DNA from: Polysphondylium violaceum
Taxonomy: Eukaryota; Evosea; Eumycetozoa; Dictyosteliales; Dictyosteliaceae
Direction of reading: 5' to 3'
Assembly (NCBI GenBank): GCA_000277445.1
Contig: AJWJ01000037.1
Location: 16,242 to 80,241, forward strand
Length of the DNA: 64,000 bases
Below the pieces are notes generated by a model. That model saw only the letters and a list, made by a program, of their open reading frames with translations. It was not told where the DNA came from and searched no databases. The translations under genes and the position numbers were made by a program. This document shows, piece by piece, positions 18,467-31,029 of this stretch; position 1 is the first letter of the stretch; each line of letters begins with the position of its first letter.

Positions 18467-20200
18467 TCAAGGTAAGTTTCCATTAAAGTTGGCAATGCAA
18501 AGTGCCATGGCAGCCATTGTGCCCACACATTGGTCCATTTGGACGGGATCCATTTTATCGATTGCGTCACCTTCAGAGTGGTGGAACCAAAAATATTGGG
18601 TCATGTTGGTGACCAGTTGAGCGCCGGGAACGCCTTGATCGACGAGGAAACTGTTGTCGGTACCGACTTCACCCTCGGTTACAGATGTGCTGCCGATGGG
18701 CTTCAAGACATGCTCGGCAATAGTCGATAGGGCACTGAGGGTCTTGGACGAAGAGGTGACACTGAAACCAAGGGGCGTGGTGGCGCCTCCATCGGTTTCG
18801 ATCGAAAAGAAGGTTTCATTTTTATAGAGGGCGGCATAGTTTTGGCCACCGGCGGCGCCGTTCTCTTCGTTGGTCCAGGCAACAACACGAATGGTACGTT
18901 TTGGCTTGATGCCGAGAGCTTTGATGAGTCTGACGGCTTCCCACGAGACCATCACACCGCCACCGTCGTCCATGGCGCCTTGTCCGACGTCCCACGAGTC
19001 GATGTGGCCGCCAATGACGACCACTTGGTCGGGATATTCGCTGCCAGTGATTTGACCCATCACGTTTCTCGAGATGGCGTTGGGGAGTGTCTGAGCCTCC
19101 ATGTAGAGTTGGATGGTGACAGATTTATTAAAATTTACAAGTCCTTGGATGAGATCTGAATCCTCCAACGTCAAAGCGGCGGCAGGTATTTGTTTGACGC
19201 CATCTTGGTAATACATTCCACCAGTGTGTGGTGTGCCCAATGAATAAGGTGTCACTGATCTAATAAGCGATGCAACTGCGCCATACTTGGCTGCAGCAAC
19301 TGCACCACTTGCTCTGTATTGCACAGTTGAACTATAATTTGTAAACACTGCGTTAAATAATACTATTTTACCTGGTACTTGAGATTGTACTTGATCCAAT
19401 TCATCAAAACTATTCACAACTATAACTTGAGCTGTAATATTTATCTATATATCGTTGTGTATATATTAATATAAACAATCCACTCCCAATACAATCAATG
19501 ATTACCACTTCTTCTACTTACACCACCAGTACTAATTGAACCACCTAAACCCAACATATTCAACTTTTTATAATAGGGTGCAGTCATATGGGCATATTCA
19601 TTACCTCTGACCCAATGGGTAACAGAGACATTATCAGTGTGTACATTTTCAAGTCCATCATTAATCATTTGTTCTTGTATCCAATCAATAGTGTTTTCCA
19701 ATGCTTGGGTACCTGACAATCTATTGCCAAACAATGTACACATCGTGGCTAATCTGCTATATGCCTCAGTACCCTTTAATGCAGTCTCTACAATCTTTTT
19801 ACCATACTCATCGCATTGAGATGATATATTTTTAGTTTTGTCTATTGTAATAATAAAAGTAATGATGAATTAATCACTGTATTTATATCTACCACATCCT
19901 GTCTATTATAATAACACTATATTTACCTTTAAGAATCGATATTGGTATAATAATTGTACAACTGATTAACAAAAGGATGACAAAAAGCAATAAAATTATC
20001 TTCCAATTCTTTACAAAAAAGGCTTTACTATAGTTACAATGGTGTAAGTATGTATAATCATTCGTTCGTCAACGTATCATCACTACATACATTTTGTGTA
20101 AAAAAGTTGCTTTTACTTTTCTGTTTCTTTGATTATTGATTTCATGAGGGAGTAATAAATTATCCTCAATCAAATCCTCATGACTGGCCATAGAAATCAT
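18467..20200 (-). CDS. M28-family zinc peptidase (carboxypeptidase Q-like) with a cytosolic tail and signal anchor
   Basis: Four exons on the minus strand: 20200-20091, 20027-19927, 19841-19524 and 19431-18467, 497 residues. The first two exons encode a 45-residue tail and one strongly hydrophobic segment (KIILLLFVILLLISCTIIIP), so the protein is a type II membrane protein. The catalytic domain carries the M28 zinc ligands: GGHIDSWD (His319), GAMDDGGG (Asp331), WTNEENGA (Glu365/366), ETDGG (Asp390) and FWFHHSEGD (His460/461). The region LFGNRLSGTQALE and the LGLGGSIST strand are typical of carboxypeptidase Q (PGCP), which releases unsubstituted dipeptides in the lysosome. The tail holds an acidic dileucine-type signal, EDNLLL. 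The donor of intron 3 is GTGTAA, forced by frame. Confidence 0.9.
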
Positions 20201-20869
20201 GATTTCCTATTTCACTACTACTACTACTATCTCACACCTTTGCTACTTTTTGTTTTTTAATATCGTTAGGACAAAAAACCATAAATATCAAAATAAAAAA
20301 AAAAAATTTTTAAAAAAAGCATTTTCGCATCAGATTCGTTGGATTTTTTTTTATTTGATATTTCTAAATTAGTGATGGTGTGTGCCAATCCACTTTCATT
20401 TTATTATTATTACCACATCATAGGTGTGTGTATTTAAATAACACACACAATAGTTGATTACTTTAATAGATTAGATAATAGATGATTATTATTTTTCAAA
20501 TAAAAATATTCCAGCATTAATGGGGAAATTTATTTTTGATTTATAATAAGGTTTTTGCATATATAATTATGGATATAATAATGGAGATGAAAAATATCTT
20601 GGTTATTTGAGAAAATATTATAGGTATTGAAATGAATGTCTTTTGTTCGAATTTTTACTTTTTCAGGAATGGAGAAAATTTTTTAAAATCCCTGGTTTTT
20701 GATCATTGTCATCTTACCTTCAGTTCTTAAAAATGTGAGAATTTAAAAAATTTGACCCAGGTGTTTCGAACTATTCCCTATGGGTTTGGACTTGTTCATT
20801 AGGAAAATTGCAGAGCCTGGAGATAACCACTCATATATAAATTCTTTTTTTCAAAAAACAAATATAAAA
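20201..20869. other. Intergenic, 669 bp, ending in a promoter-like TATA/oligo-T block
   Basis: AT-rich DNA upstream of the M28 gene (-) and of a decayed gene (+). At 20831-20853 a CATATATAAA box is followed by an oligo-T run and an A-rich leader, the usual arrangement before dictyostelid start codons. It sits just before the pseudogene, which suggests that gene once had its own promoter. Confidence 0.45.
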
Positions 20870-21430
20870 ACAACAACTATTTTATTCAGTTTAGACAAAA
20901 TATCCTTACCATTGCATTACTAGTACTCTTATCTGTATCAGCCTCATTGGCGGGCAATTGTTTTGATAGCACTGGCTATCATACAAACTTTACCCCACTG
21001 GATTCAATGGCATGTTGGCCTATACTCCTCCACTTTCTTTCTTTGAAGGTATGGACACAACATTATGGCAATAAGATTTTCATTTTGTTTTAATATTTAA
21101 TTTTGTAAAGTTGGTACCATCAATATTGATTTTGTTGTTCAAAAAGTATTATATGACTTGGAACTGTGCCGTTTTCAGCTCCTCCATGATCAATGACTCT
21201 AACCAAGCACCACTCTACACCAACTCCATGTCTGTCAAGATGAACAATTACCAAAGTACTTTTCAGTTTGATCAGACTCCAAAATCCATTCAACAATTAC
21301 TCAGACCATTCTTTTAAGTAATGCCAGGTTATCCATACCAATCACCTTCCATTATTGCTGTCTATCAAGATTCGATGTGCATCAATGAACAACGTTGTTC
21401 ACTATATCTATTTAATAAACTAAATTGGTT
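20870..21430 (+). pseudogene. Decayed gene for a small secreted protein
   Basis: A signal-peptide-like stretch (NILTIALLVLLSVSASLAG) followed by NCFDSTGYHTNFTP is encoded from about 20893, but no ATG precedes it in frame; the expected place has ATT. Downstream coding-like pieces appear in different frames: GTINIDFVVQKVLYD at 21112, then MTWNCAVFSSSMINDS from 21145 in a shifted frame ending in a stop at 21317, then PGYPYQSPSIIAVYQDSMC in yet another frame. A possible intron (GTATGG...GTAAAG) lies at about 21048-21110. The lost start and repeated frame changes indicate a pseudogene. I do not know the family. A functional gene disrupted by assembly errors is the alternative. Confidence 0.5.
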
Positions 21431-21671
21431 TATTCACTTTTATTTTTATATTACATATATGTCTCTTTTATTCTTCTGATGATGTTTGTTTTAGCACACT
21501 TAAATACATATGCAGATCAATCGGCATCATCTTTTTGAAATTTCTGTGAGGTTATTTTTTTTTTTTAAAAACTTATTTTTTTTTTTTTTTTTTCTTTAAA
21601 ATTCATCATTTTTTCAATTTAGCGGCTTTTCATCATTTCTACACTTCATTATTACACAAATAAGAAGAAAG

Positions 21672-24039
21672 ATGTTTTCTTTAAATTCTGTAATTAAAAA
21701 TGGTTACTTTGTAACTAAATATTCCAGGTAAATTTCATTCATTCCCTATTCAACAAAATAATGAAAACACAGATATTTAATTTATTTGATCAATTTCATA
21801 TAATACAATCAATCACATCCTATTGTTGTATATTAATATAAATCATACACCTATAGATATTATAGCACTGCTAGCAATATTAAACCAATTACCAAGGTTT
21901 TGATTGCAAACAGAGGTGAGATTGCATGCCGTGTTATGCAAACCGCCAAAAAGAAGGGTGTTAAGACTGTCGCTGTTTTCAGTGAAGCCGATAAAAACTC
22001 TTTACACGTTACAATGGTAATTAGCATTATATATCTCTGAATCAACAGATCAACATAACTAATACTACTATTCATATTATTAGGCTGATGAAAGCTATCA
22101 TATTGGTCCACCAGCTGCCAAAGAAAGTTATTTAAGAGGTGATAAAATTATTGAAGTTGCCAAAAGATCTGGTGCCCAAGTATGTGTTTTACATTACCGT
22201 AGATAGATGCGATAGGAATAGTAATAAGAATATTAATAACAAACAAAATAATAATAACAATAGGCAATTCATCCAGGTTATGGTTTCTTATCAGAGAATG
22301 CAGATTTTGCAGATTTATGTGAAAAGGAAGGACTTATTTTCATTGGACCACCATCATCTGCAATCAAAGCTATGGGATCAAAGAGTGCATCAAAAGATAT
22401 TATGATTGCTGCAGGTGTACCAACCATTCCAGGTTATCATGGTGAAGCACAAGACATGGCAACATTAAAGAGAGAGGCAGCTAAAATTGGATATCCAGTA
22501 TTGATTAAAGCAGTTATGGGCGGTGGTGGCAAGGGTATGAGAATTGTTGAGAGAGAAGAGGATTTGGAACAAGGTGTTGAATCATCACAAAGAGAAGCAG
22601 CCGCCTCTTTTGGCGACTCTAGAGTGTTGGTTGAAAAGTATCTTGTACACCCAAGACACGTTGAAATTCAAGTGTTTGCCGATAAACACGGCAACTGTGT
22701 CCACTTGTTTGAAAGAGACTGCAGTGTTCAACGTCGTCATCAAAAGATTATCGAAGAAGCCCCAGCTCCACATCTCTCACCAGAATTGAGACAAAAGATG
22801 GGCAGTGCCGCCGTTGCCGCCGCCAAGGCCGTCGGCTATGTTGGTGCAGGTACCGTAGAGTTTATTTTATCACAAGACGGTAGCTTTTATTTCATGGAAA
22901 TGAACACTCGTCTCCAAGTCGAGCATCCCATCACCGAGATGATCACCAAACAAGATCTCGTTGAGTGGCAATTAAAGGTGGCCGAGTCACAAACTCTCCC
23001 CCTCCAACAATCAGATTTGGCCATCCACGGCCACGCCTTTGAGGCCCGTATCTATGCCGAAAACCCCGACAGCGATTTCCTTCCAGGCACTGGTAAGCTC
23101 GTTCATCTCTCGACCCCAACCCCCAACTCAACCCTCCGTGTCGAGACTGGTGTCCGTCAAGGCGACGAGGTTAGCGTCTATTACGACCCAATGATTGCCA
23201 AGTTGGTTGTTTGGGACCAAGACAGAGAAAAAGCCCTCCGTTACCTCAGAAATGCTTTGGACGAGTACCACATCATTGGTCTTAACACAAACATTGGTTT
23301 CCTCAAGAGACTCTCTTCCCATCCATCCTTTGAAAAGGGTGAAGTTGAGACCGGCTTTATCCCCATCCACAAAGAGTCTTTGATGAGACCCCAAGAGCCA
23401 ATCAATGCCGACGGTGTTTGTCTTGCCTCACTCTCTTTATTGTTGAGAGAAAACCAAGAGCAATCCAACATTGCCGCTGCCCAGGACCAAACCAACTCTC
23501 CATGGAGCCAAATCACCAACTTTAGAGTAAACTCCAACTTTTCACGTACCATCAAATTTGTCCAAAAGGACCAAAAGATTGATGTCCCCGTTACTTTTAA
23601 TCACAGAGACAACACCTACACCTTTGTTGTCGACGGAAAGAAAATCTTGGTCAGAGACGCCAAACTCAATCCAGCCAACGACACTATCAGTGCCCATGTC
23701 GGTGACGTTTTCTACAACAACGTTAAAACTGTACCAGTAAAGAATTACCTTCACATTTTCAATCAAGGCAACCATTATGAACTTGAAATTCCAGCTGATT
23801 TCACTCCAAAGGGTGATGGCGATGCCGTTGGTTCCTTATTGTCTCCAATGCCAGGTAAAATTACCAAAATACTTGCCAAAGTTGGTGACGTTGTAAAGAA
23901 AGGTCAACCAATTCTTTTAATGGAAGCCATGAAAATGGAACACACTATTCGTAGTCCAATTGATGGTAAAGTTGAATCCTTACCATACGATCTCAACGAA
24001 ATTGTTGAAGAAAAGAAAGTATTAGCTGTTATTGTATAA
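21672..24039 (+). CDS. mccA: Methylcrotonoyl-CoA carboxylase, biotin-containing alpha subunit, mitochondrial
   Basis: Four exons, 21672-21727, 21857-22016, 22084-22179 and 22264-24039, 695 residues. The acceptor of intron 1 has an alternative 9 bp downstream, in the same frame. The N-terminus ([19 protein letters not shown]) is a mitochondrial-type presequence. The biotin carboxylase part starts [14 protein letters not shown], with [12 protein letters not shown], the ATP-grasp glycine loop [10 protein letters not shown], and [26 protein letters not shown] and [20 protein letters not shown] are typical of MCC rather than propionyl-CoA carboxylase. The biotinyl domain at the C-terminus has EAMKMEH with the biotinylated Lys661. 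It acts in mitochondrial leucine breakdown with a separate beta subunit that is not in this window. Confidence 0.96.
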
Positions 24040-27000
24040 AAAAAATAAATTATATAATTATAAATAAATACTTGGAAATTATTATTATATAAAACTCCAC
24101 TTGAGCCTCGAGACAAAAAAAGTATTTTCCAACAAATAATTTATTTTTATTTAATCAATCTTAAATTATCATCATCACCATAATTTTTACTCATACCCGA
24201 AGGTGGTGAGTAATCATCTAAAAATAGAGTATTCTGATACCAACACGCAGAAAATGAATATTTAAATTTGGAATTGGCGTAGATATGATGAAGTTGAATA
24301 TCACGATATTCGAATGCTATTTTTATTTTCACACCAGAGTGGTGTGTGGTTTTATAAATTAATTTCTTTTATCTCTCCCACAGCATAAATGATTTATTAT
24401 ATATCTGTGATATATCATTAATCATATCATCATGGAAATGTTTATGAGATTCTTTAGGTAAAAAAATATCGTGTCGTGTGACACTAATGTTTGGGTTTGT
24501 GTGTGTGGTTGTTTTCAATTGATATTGGGGTGGGGGATAGATAGATTTAAAATTCATAAATAGATAATAGTATCTGTGTGTTTGGTGTGGGGTGTGAGTG
24601 TATGTGGTTTTGAGAGGGTTAAGATTATAATTAGGACAAAGAGTAGAAAAATAAATATATAGATTAAAATGGGAGGAGGTGGCATAAACAATAGTAGTAG
24701 AAAAAAAAGAATATTTTGAATGCACTCTATGGGCATGCAAGAGTATTTTAATTTCGAATGATAAGAGAATAATGGTAGAGAAGCTCCAAATAAATATTAT
24801 TGACAAAATAATTTATTTCTATTCTTTTTTTTTTTATTATCATATTAAATTTGATATAAATTTATTGTAATTATCTTAAATTAACCCAGTCATTGGACCA
24901 ATACCAATATTAAAATCATTATTAATAATATCATTAAAATAATGAATCAAAAATTTTAGGATACTTTAGCAATCACTTTTTTTTATATATTTTATTTATT
25001 ATTTATTTATTTATTTATTCTAACCCAAATTATCGATACCAATCCTACAATTTAAATTATCTAATTAAAATTACAAGGGTATGTACTTTATTTCTGATTT
25101 TTGTGACATTAAAATTACTATCTCAATAATATAATGGATAGATTATCAAGGTTTATAAAACTTTGATTATGTATTTAAATTCTACTACAATTAAAAATGT
25201 CATTTACAACAACCAACATTTCCAATGATATTGTTGGTTGCTATCGGTGTGGATGATGCTGTTGTTGTTGTTGTTGAGATGATAATAGTTGATGATGAGG
25301 ATGATGATGATGATGATGAAAATCATAGAAAATTCAATCATTTTCAAAATTCCAATCCAATCCCGAACATTTTTCACCCACCGCTCACTCACAATCTCAT
25401 AAAATGTTTTCGTCAAATGTCATTACAAAATAATGTTCAAGTTTTAAATAATTTTGAACTTTACTTTCCATTCACCCAAACACACACATTTCCAAACAAT
25501 ATTGTTTACACTGCCAATTTTTTAAATTGGCAATATCCATATAAATACAATACATATGAACAGTTATGGTAGTTTGGGGGAATTATGTACCCGATATCGT
25601 TAATTATTGTTGTTCAGTATTGTAATTTGCACATAGGTGTGTAGAGTGGGTAGATGTGAACTTTACATAGACTGCCTTTAGTGTGTTTTTTAAATAGATT
25701 GATTGATTTGATGGATTGATGATGAAATTAATACAACACACTGTAATTATTTCTAAAAAGTGGTATACACATCATCCCCATTTCAAATATAATATATACA
25801 TCATCAATAATTTTTACTATTACTAAAAATATTTTCACACACAATTGTTAACCCCAAAACAGCACAAAAACACACAACAATAATATATATAGTTGATTGT
25901 ATATATATATACATCATCACCATCACCATCATCATCAAATTTATAATAATGTTGACAAAAAAATAGAAGAGGGATGTTGTTTTATAATATAAAAGGAATT
26001 GGGGTGTATTGTCAAAACCACGTAGAATATTGATTATATGATATAAAAGGAAGAGTGAAAATCTAGGGTGTATCTTGTGAATATAAATATTATTATTTTT
26101 ATTGTTGTGTACACACACTCACTTATTTGTATGAATGTGTGAAAATTTAATCATACCACATCCAATTGTGGTATTTATTTATTCCTTTTCTCTCTCCCTA
26201 ACAACAACACCAACTCACACACAAACGATACCCATCACACACTCACACTTGTAGGTATTATGGTGAGGGTACTAGATAAACCACTACCCAATGAAAATAA
26301 CTTTATTTTTTTTTTTTTTCCTTTTTCATTTTTTTCTCTTCCCATTTAAACATCCCTCTGGTTTGGTGTTTATCCATCATCCAATTTTCATATCTATCCC
26401 CCCTTTGCATAATATTTTATATACACATCGATCGCAAAAAAAATACAACAAATTCACCCAAAGGAGGAGTGTGAAAAACAAAAAAAAAAAAAAAACAATA
26501 AAAAAACAGAAAGAATCAATTGATTCTCTAAAAGGGTTACTTTTTCTTTTAAAGTAATATATTTAGCAACATCACCCAAAATCACACCCAAAGTAAGGTT
26601 AAGGTTTACTATTAATATTAAAATTTTAAAATCTTGGGATTACACAGAAAAGGATTGCGCACACAAACACTTCCATCATCACCATCATCACCATCATAAC
26701 CATCATAACAATCATTTTAATATTTATCATTATCATCATCAACATTTATTTCTCATCACAAAAACTTATTGTTATTATTATTTATTACTTCACTACTCTA
26801 TCATACACAACACAACTTGTATATCTGTCCAAATTTCACATCCTTTCATCTTTGCCATATTTTTAGCTCTTTTGGATTTTTTTTATACAAAAATTTTTTT
26901 TTTATTTTTGATGCAAATTTTTTCATTGCCCCAAAAATAAAATTGTGCTCCTTTCACACAATAGCATACACCTATCCATCATATCCTGTGACAGTCAACA

Positions 27001-27550
27001 CACACTCACACTCACCTACATAGGAAGAACGCCGTTTTTTTTGTATTTTTTTATTTTTTATTGATTTATGTATGTAGTGTGTGTGTTTTATTGATTTCTG
27101 TATGTGACTGATATAGTATAGTTTTTATTCTAGTTTGTTAGTTTTGGATATATAAATCATATTCCATATTCATCATCACCATTATCATCATCATCATCAT
27201 CACACACACAAACAACAATAAAACCTTTACCCTAGATAGATATTAATATATTAATTAATAGTTTTTATTTCCTTCTCTACCCCCTACACCACCACCACTC
27301 ACTCTCACCACACTCACACACCAATATCATTACCCACCCACTATCTGCGCACGTAACAACAATAAAAGAGATACAACAACAACAGAGCAGCGCATAATAA
27401 TAATAATAATATACAATAACCACTCTCACTCACTATTGATTATCACCAAGTAGTTTCTTTATAAGCAACAACTCTATATAAAAATATTATTCTCTCACCT
27501 CCCAACCAACAACAATAGTATAATAGATAGTAACAAATCATAATAGAATC
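24040..27550. other. 3.5-kb gene-poor region
   Basis: The stretch between mccA and the ankyrin-TBC gene is dominated by oligo-A/T, CA/TG tracts and ATC/ATG trinucleotide patches (25300-25320, 25915-25938, 26670-26745, 27170-27200). Open frames here are short, low-complexity and mostly lack good ATG contexts. Two short minus-strand stretches end like real C-termini: FNIGIGPMTGLI before a stop near 24880, and IGIDNLG before a stop near 25021. I could not build a gene around them. The last 300 bp before 27551 are pyrimidine/CA-rich and probably hold the promoter and leader of the next gene. Confidence 0.5.
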
Positions 27551-30500
27551 ATGGCAGATATTGATTATAATCATAGTAGAACTAGTAGTAGTAGTAGTGC
27601 AAATTCAGAGCTACAAAAACGAAATAGCCAACATGTGGTAGATTATTCATCAGTGTCAACCTCCTCCACCACAACAGATTTAGACAGCAACACAACAGAT
27701 TTATCAATCTCTACAGATAGCTTTATAAATTCTGTTGTCATTAATAATAACAGTAGCAACAATAGCAGTAGTAATAATATTTATTTAAATCAACAAACAA
27801 CACCAATGAAAAAATTATTATTACCAATTGTAAACAATGGAACCAATACACCGGGTACTCCAGGCACACCAACTCACAAACCTTTTCCATTACACGAGGC
27901 AGCATATAAAGGAGAGTATGAAAGATTAGTATCATTGATTCTCTTTACACAAGGTAAAGTTGGTGGAACAAAGTCACCCCTTCACAGTCCATTGGGAACG
28001 CCAACTAAATCACCATTCAACAACAAAGATGGCAGCAGTGGTAACAACAGCAACAGAACAAGTTTAGAATTCACAGGTATCAATAGTTTAGATGACAAGA
28101 ATACAACACCACTTCATCATGCAGCCTTTATGGGACATAAGCAGTGTGTAAAGTTGTTGCTCACATCGGGGGCTTATCCAGATATTCCCGACATTGACGG
28201 CTGCACACCACTCCACAATGCAGCATTTAATGGATTTCGATCAGTGATACAGTTGTTGGTGGACGCAGGTGCAGATGTCAATAGCCGCGACATTGATTAC
28301 AATACAGCACTTCACAAAACAACCTATGCCGGCTACCACAAGTGTGCCGAGCTGTTGATTGACAACAAATGTGACATCGAGGCCAAAGACAGCTACGGTA
28401 TCACACCACTCATCAAGGCAGCCTCCAATAAGCATTTCAAGTGTTTGTCGTTGTTGATCGATAAGGGTGCCAATGTAAATAGTAAAGATAATTCAAATTC
28501 AACGGCACTCCACCAAGCATCCTACAAGGGTAGTGACAGATGTGTAAATCTCCTCATTCAAAAGGGTGCAGATGTAAATTGTTTCGATAAGGAAGGTTAT
28601 TCTCCCCTCCACAATGCTGTATTTAATGGATTTGAAGAGTGTTCAAGGATTTTATTGGATAGAGGTGCCAATCCTGATCAAAGAGCTTTGGATGGTTGTT
28701 CTCCATTACATTATGCTTCATCAAATGGTTATGAAAATTGTCTTTCATTATTAATTAGACGTGGTTGTAAATTAGATATAACGTATGTTATTATCATCAT
28801 TATCATTATTTTTATTATTAACGACTATATATACTAATAATATATAATATCAACAACAATATAGTGATGTTAAAAGAGGTAGAACAGCATTACATTATGC
28901 AGCAAATAAAAATCATTTTGGTTGTGTAGAATTATTATTAAAAGCATCGGCTGATCCAAATATACAAGATTTTTCAGGAAAGACTGCTAAAAATTTAACA
29001 AAGAGTCCAGATATTATCACTTGTTTAACGACATTATCAAACAATAGTAATAACAATGGTTACAATCAAAATCATCATTTAGCTCCACCTGCATCTATCA
29101 ATGAAAAGAAACACAAGAAATCAAAATCAAAAACAAAATCAATTACACCACCTCATTCACCACTAAAACAACCAGTAAATAGTAATAATAACACTACTAC
29201 AAATGTAATAACAACATCTACAACAACATCAAATAACAACAACAATCATTTAGATACAAGTTTAAATTCAAACAATACAACACCATCACCACCAATTGTA
29301 GATTCAGAGTCTAAATTAAAATGGGATATCTCTATTGAACATAATCTATCTCCAGCATCATTATCAATTATTAAAGAAGAACAAGATGATGGAGATGATA
29401 GTGGTAGTCTATCACCAATCAACTCACATTCACCATCCAATGACAACAGTTCTCTCATGAGAACCCCATCATCAGAATCTTTATCAACTCCACCAAACAC
29501 TGGAATCTCTACAACCACTACAACAACCACGACCACAACTACAACCACATCTTCAAACAGTAGTAATAACAATGGCAGTGGCAATGAAGATATCAATCAA
29601 ACTGCCTCACCAGACATTACACCCAAGCTTGATAAATATGGATTCGTCAAAACAACCAATGCATTAAATGATGAGGAAGGTCAAATAAAAACGAAAAAGA
29701 TGGAGCAGTTTGAAAAGAAATGGGTAAAGATATTCAAACAGGGTAGATTTAAAACAGACAAGATTAGAAAGATGTTGCCCAAGGGTATCTCTAGTTCACT
29801 CAGAGGCTGGTCCTGGAAGATTCTAGTCGACACGACCGACATTAAAAACAAGGCAAAGATCTCTTATAAAGAACTCCTCGAACAACCTCTTCCACAGTCG
29901 GTCGAGGCACAGATCCAACGTGATCTCAACAGAACATTCCCCAAACACAGCTTCTTTATAGAAAAGGGTGGTATGGGTCAAAAGATTCTCTGTAATATTT
30001 TAACGGCATTCTCTATCTACAACCCCGAGGTGGGCTACTGTCAAGGCATGGGTTTCATCACCTGTCTCTTGCTCATCTACATGGCCGAGGAAGACGCCTT
30101 TTGGACACTGGTCCAGTTGACCGAACGTTATGGAATGTCTGAAATCTGGAAGCCAGAGTTTCCTTATCTCCAGACATGCTTTGGCATCCTCGACACCCTG
30201 CTCGAGAACCACTTTCCCCAACTCTTTGTGCATCTCCAGCGACAAAACGTGTTTCCACCACTCTACTCGTCACAGTGGTTTATTTGCTTGTTGATTTACA
30301 ATCTACCATTCTCTTATATTGTCAGAATATGGGACATGTTTCTCTATGATGGTCTGATTATCATCTTTGCAGCGGTGCTCACCCTCTTTAAGATTTACGA
30401 AGAACAGTTGCTCAAGATGGAGTTTGAAGAGATTTTAAATCTATTCAAGTTTACCAATGGCGAACACAAAAACATAAAGGTCGATGTAAATACATTTATG

Positions 30501-30647
30501 AAAATGATTGTACACTTTAGAAGTAAAGTCAAACATACCATCAAAGAGGGTTTGATTAAAGATCCCAGTGAACATCATCACTCTCGTCAAGGAAGCTCAA
30601 GTAGCAGTAGTCACAATCATAGTAATAGTAGTAGTAGAATTCGCTAA
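27551..30647 (+). CDS. Ankyrin-repeat TBC-domain Rab GTPase-activating protein
   Basis: Exons 27551-28782 and 28865-30647 (GTATGT...TATAG) give 1,004 residues. An S/T/N-rich N-terminus is followed by about ten ankyrin repeats between residues 110 and 450 (for example TPLHHAAFMGHKQCVKLLL, TPLHNAAFNGF, SPLHYASSNGYENCLSLLI). A long N/S/T-rich linker follows. The TBC domain runs from about 718 to 940: GISSSLRGWSWKILV, then IQRDLNRTFP with the arginine finger Arg767, and GYCQGMGF with the glutamine finger Gln804. Both catalytic fingers are present, so it should be an active Rab-GAP that stimulates GTP hydrolysis. The Rab target is unknown. The C-terminus is S/H-rich. Confidence 0.94.
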
Positions 30648-31029
30648 TCCATTTACAATAATAATAATAGTAATAATATTAATAATAATAATAGTAGTAA
30701 TAATAATTTGTCATAGTAATACTTTTTTTCATATATCTATAATAAAGGTTTAGAATATTATAAATATCATAATAATATCATTTTATTTATTTATTTATTT
30801 ATTTGTTCTATCTTTGGTACTCTGAAACCTCTCTTTGTCAACTAAATGATTTAAAAATCGGTTACCAAGGGTCCATAAATATAGCTCAAGTTTCTCTAAA
30901 CTCTGTCTGTCTGTGTATTTTAAAATCAAACAACACTAAAGAATGGTCATGAACTTTAAATGGTTTCAATGCGTGTCACATGAGAAACAACTTATTTTAC
31001 TATATATTTTCTTTATTATTATTTCTATA
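30648..31029. other. Intergenic, 382 bp, between convergent genes
   Basis: Opens with AAT/AGT trinucleotide-rich DNA and an ATTT repeat (30781-30805). The segment 30805-31010 is less AT-rich than its surroundings, has no useful open frame and no recognisable snoRNA boxes. It lies between the 3' ends of the ankyrin-TBC gene and the small minus-strand gene. Confidence 0.4.

Noticed and set aside
20750-20800. GTTTCGAACTATTCC segment resembling a tRNA T-loop
   Set aside because: No matching acceptor, D or anticodon arms can be folded around it.
24147-24332. Minus-strand stretch ending SPPSGMSKNYGDDDNLRLIK
   Set aside because: Protein-like composition, but there is no ATG in frame and no workable upstream exon; the only nearby donor would leave an intron of about 20 bp.
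24369-24806. Minus-strand frame of about 145 codons
   Set aside because: Composition mirrors TG/CA tracts and homopolymers of the desert; no domain or good start.
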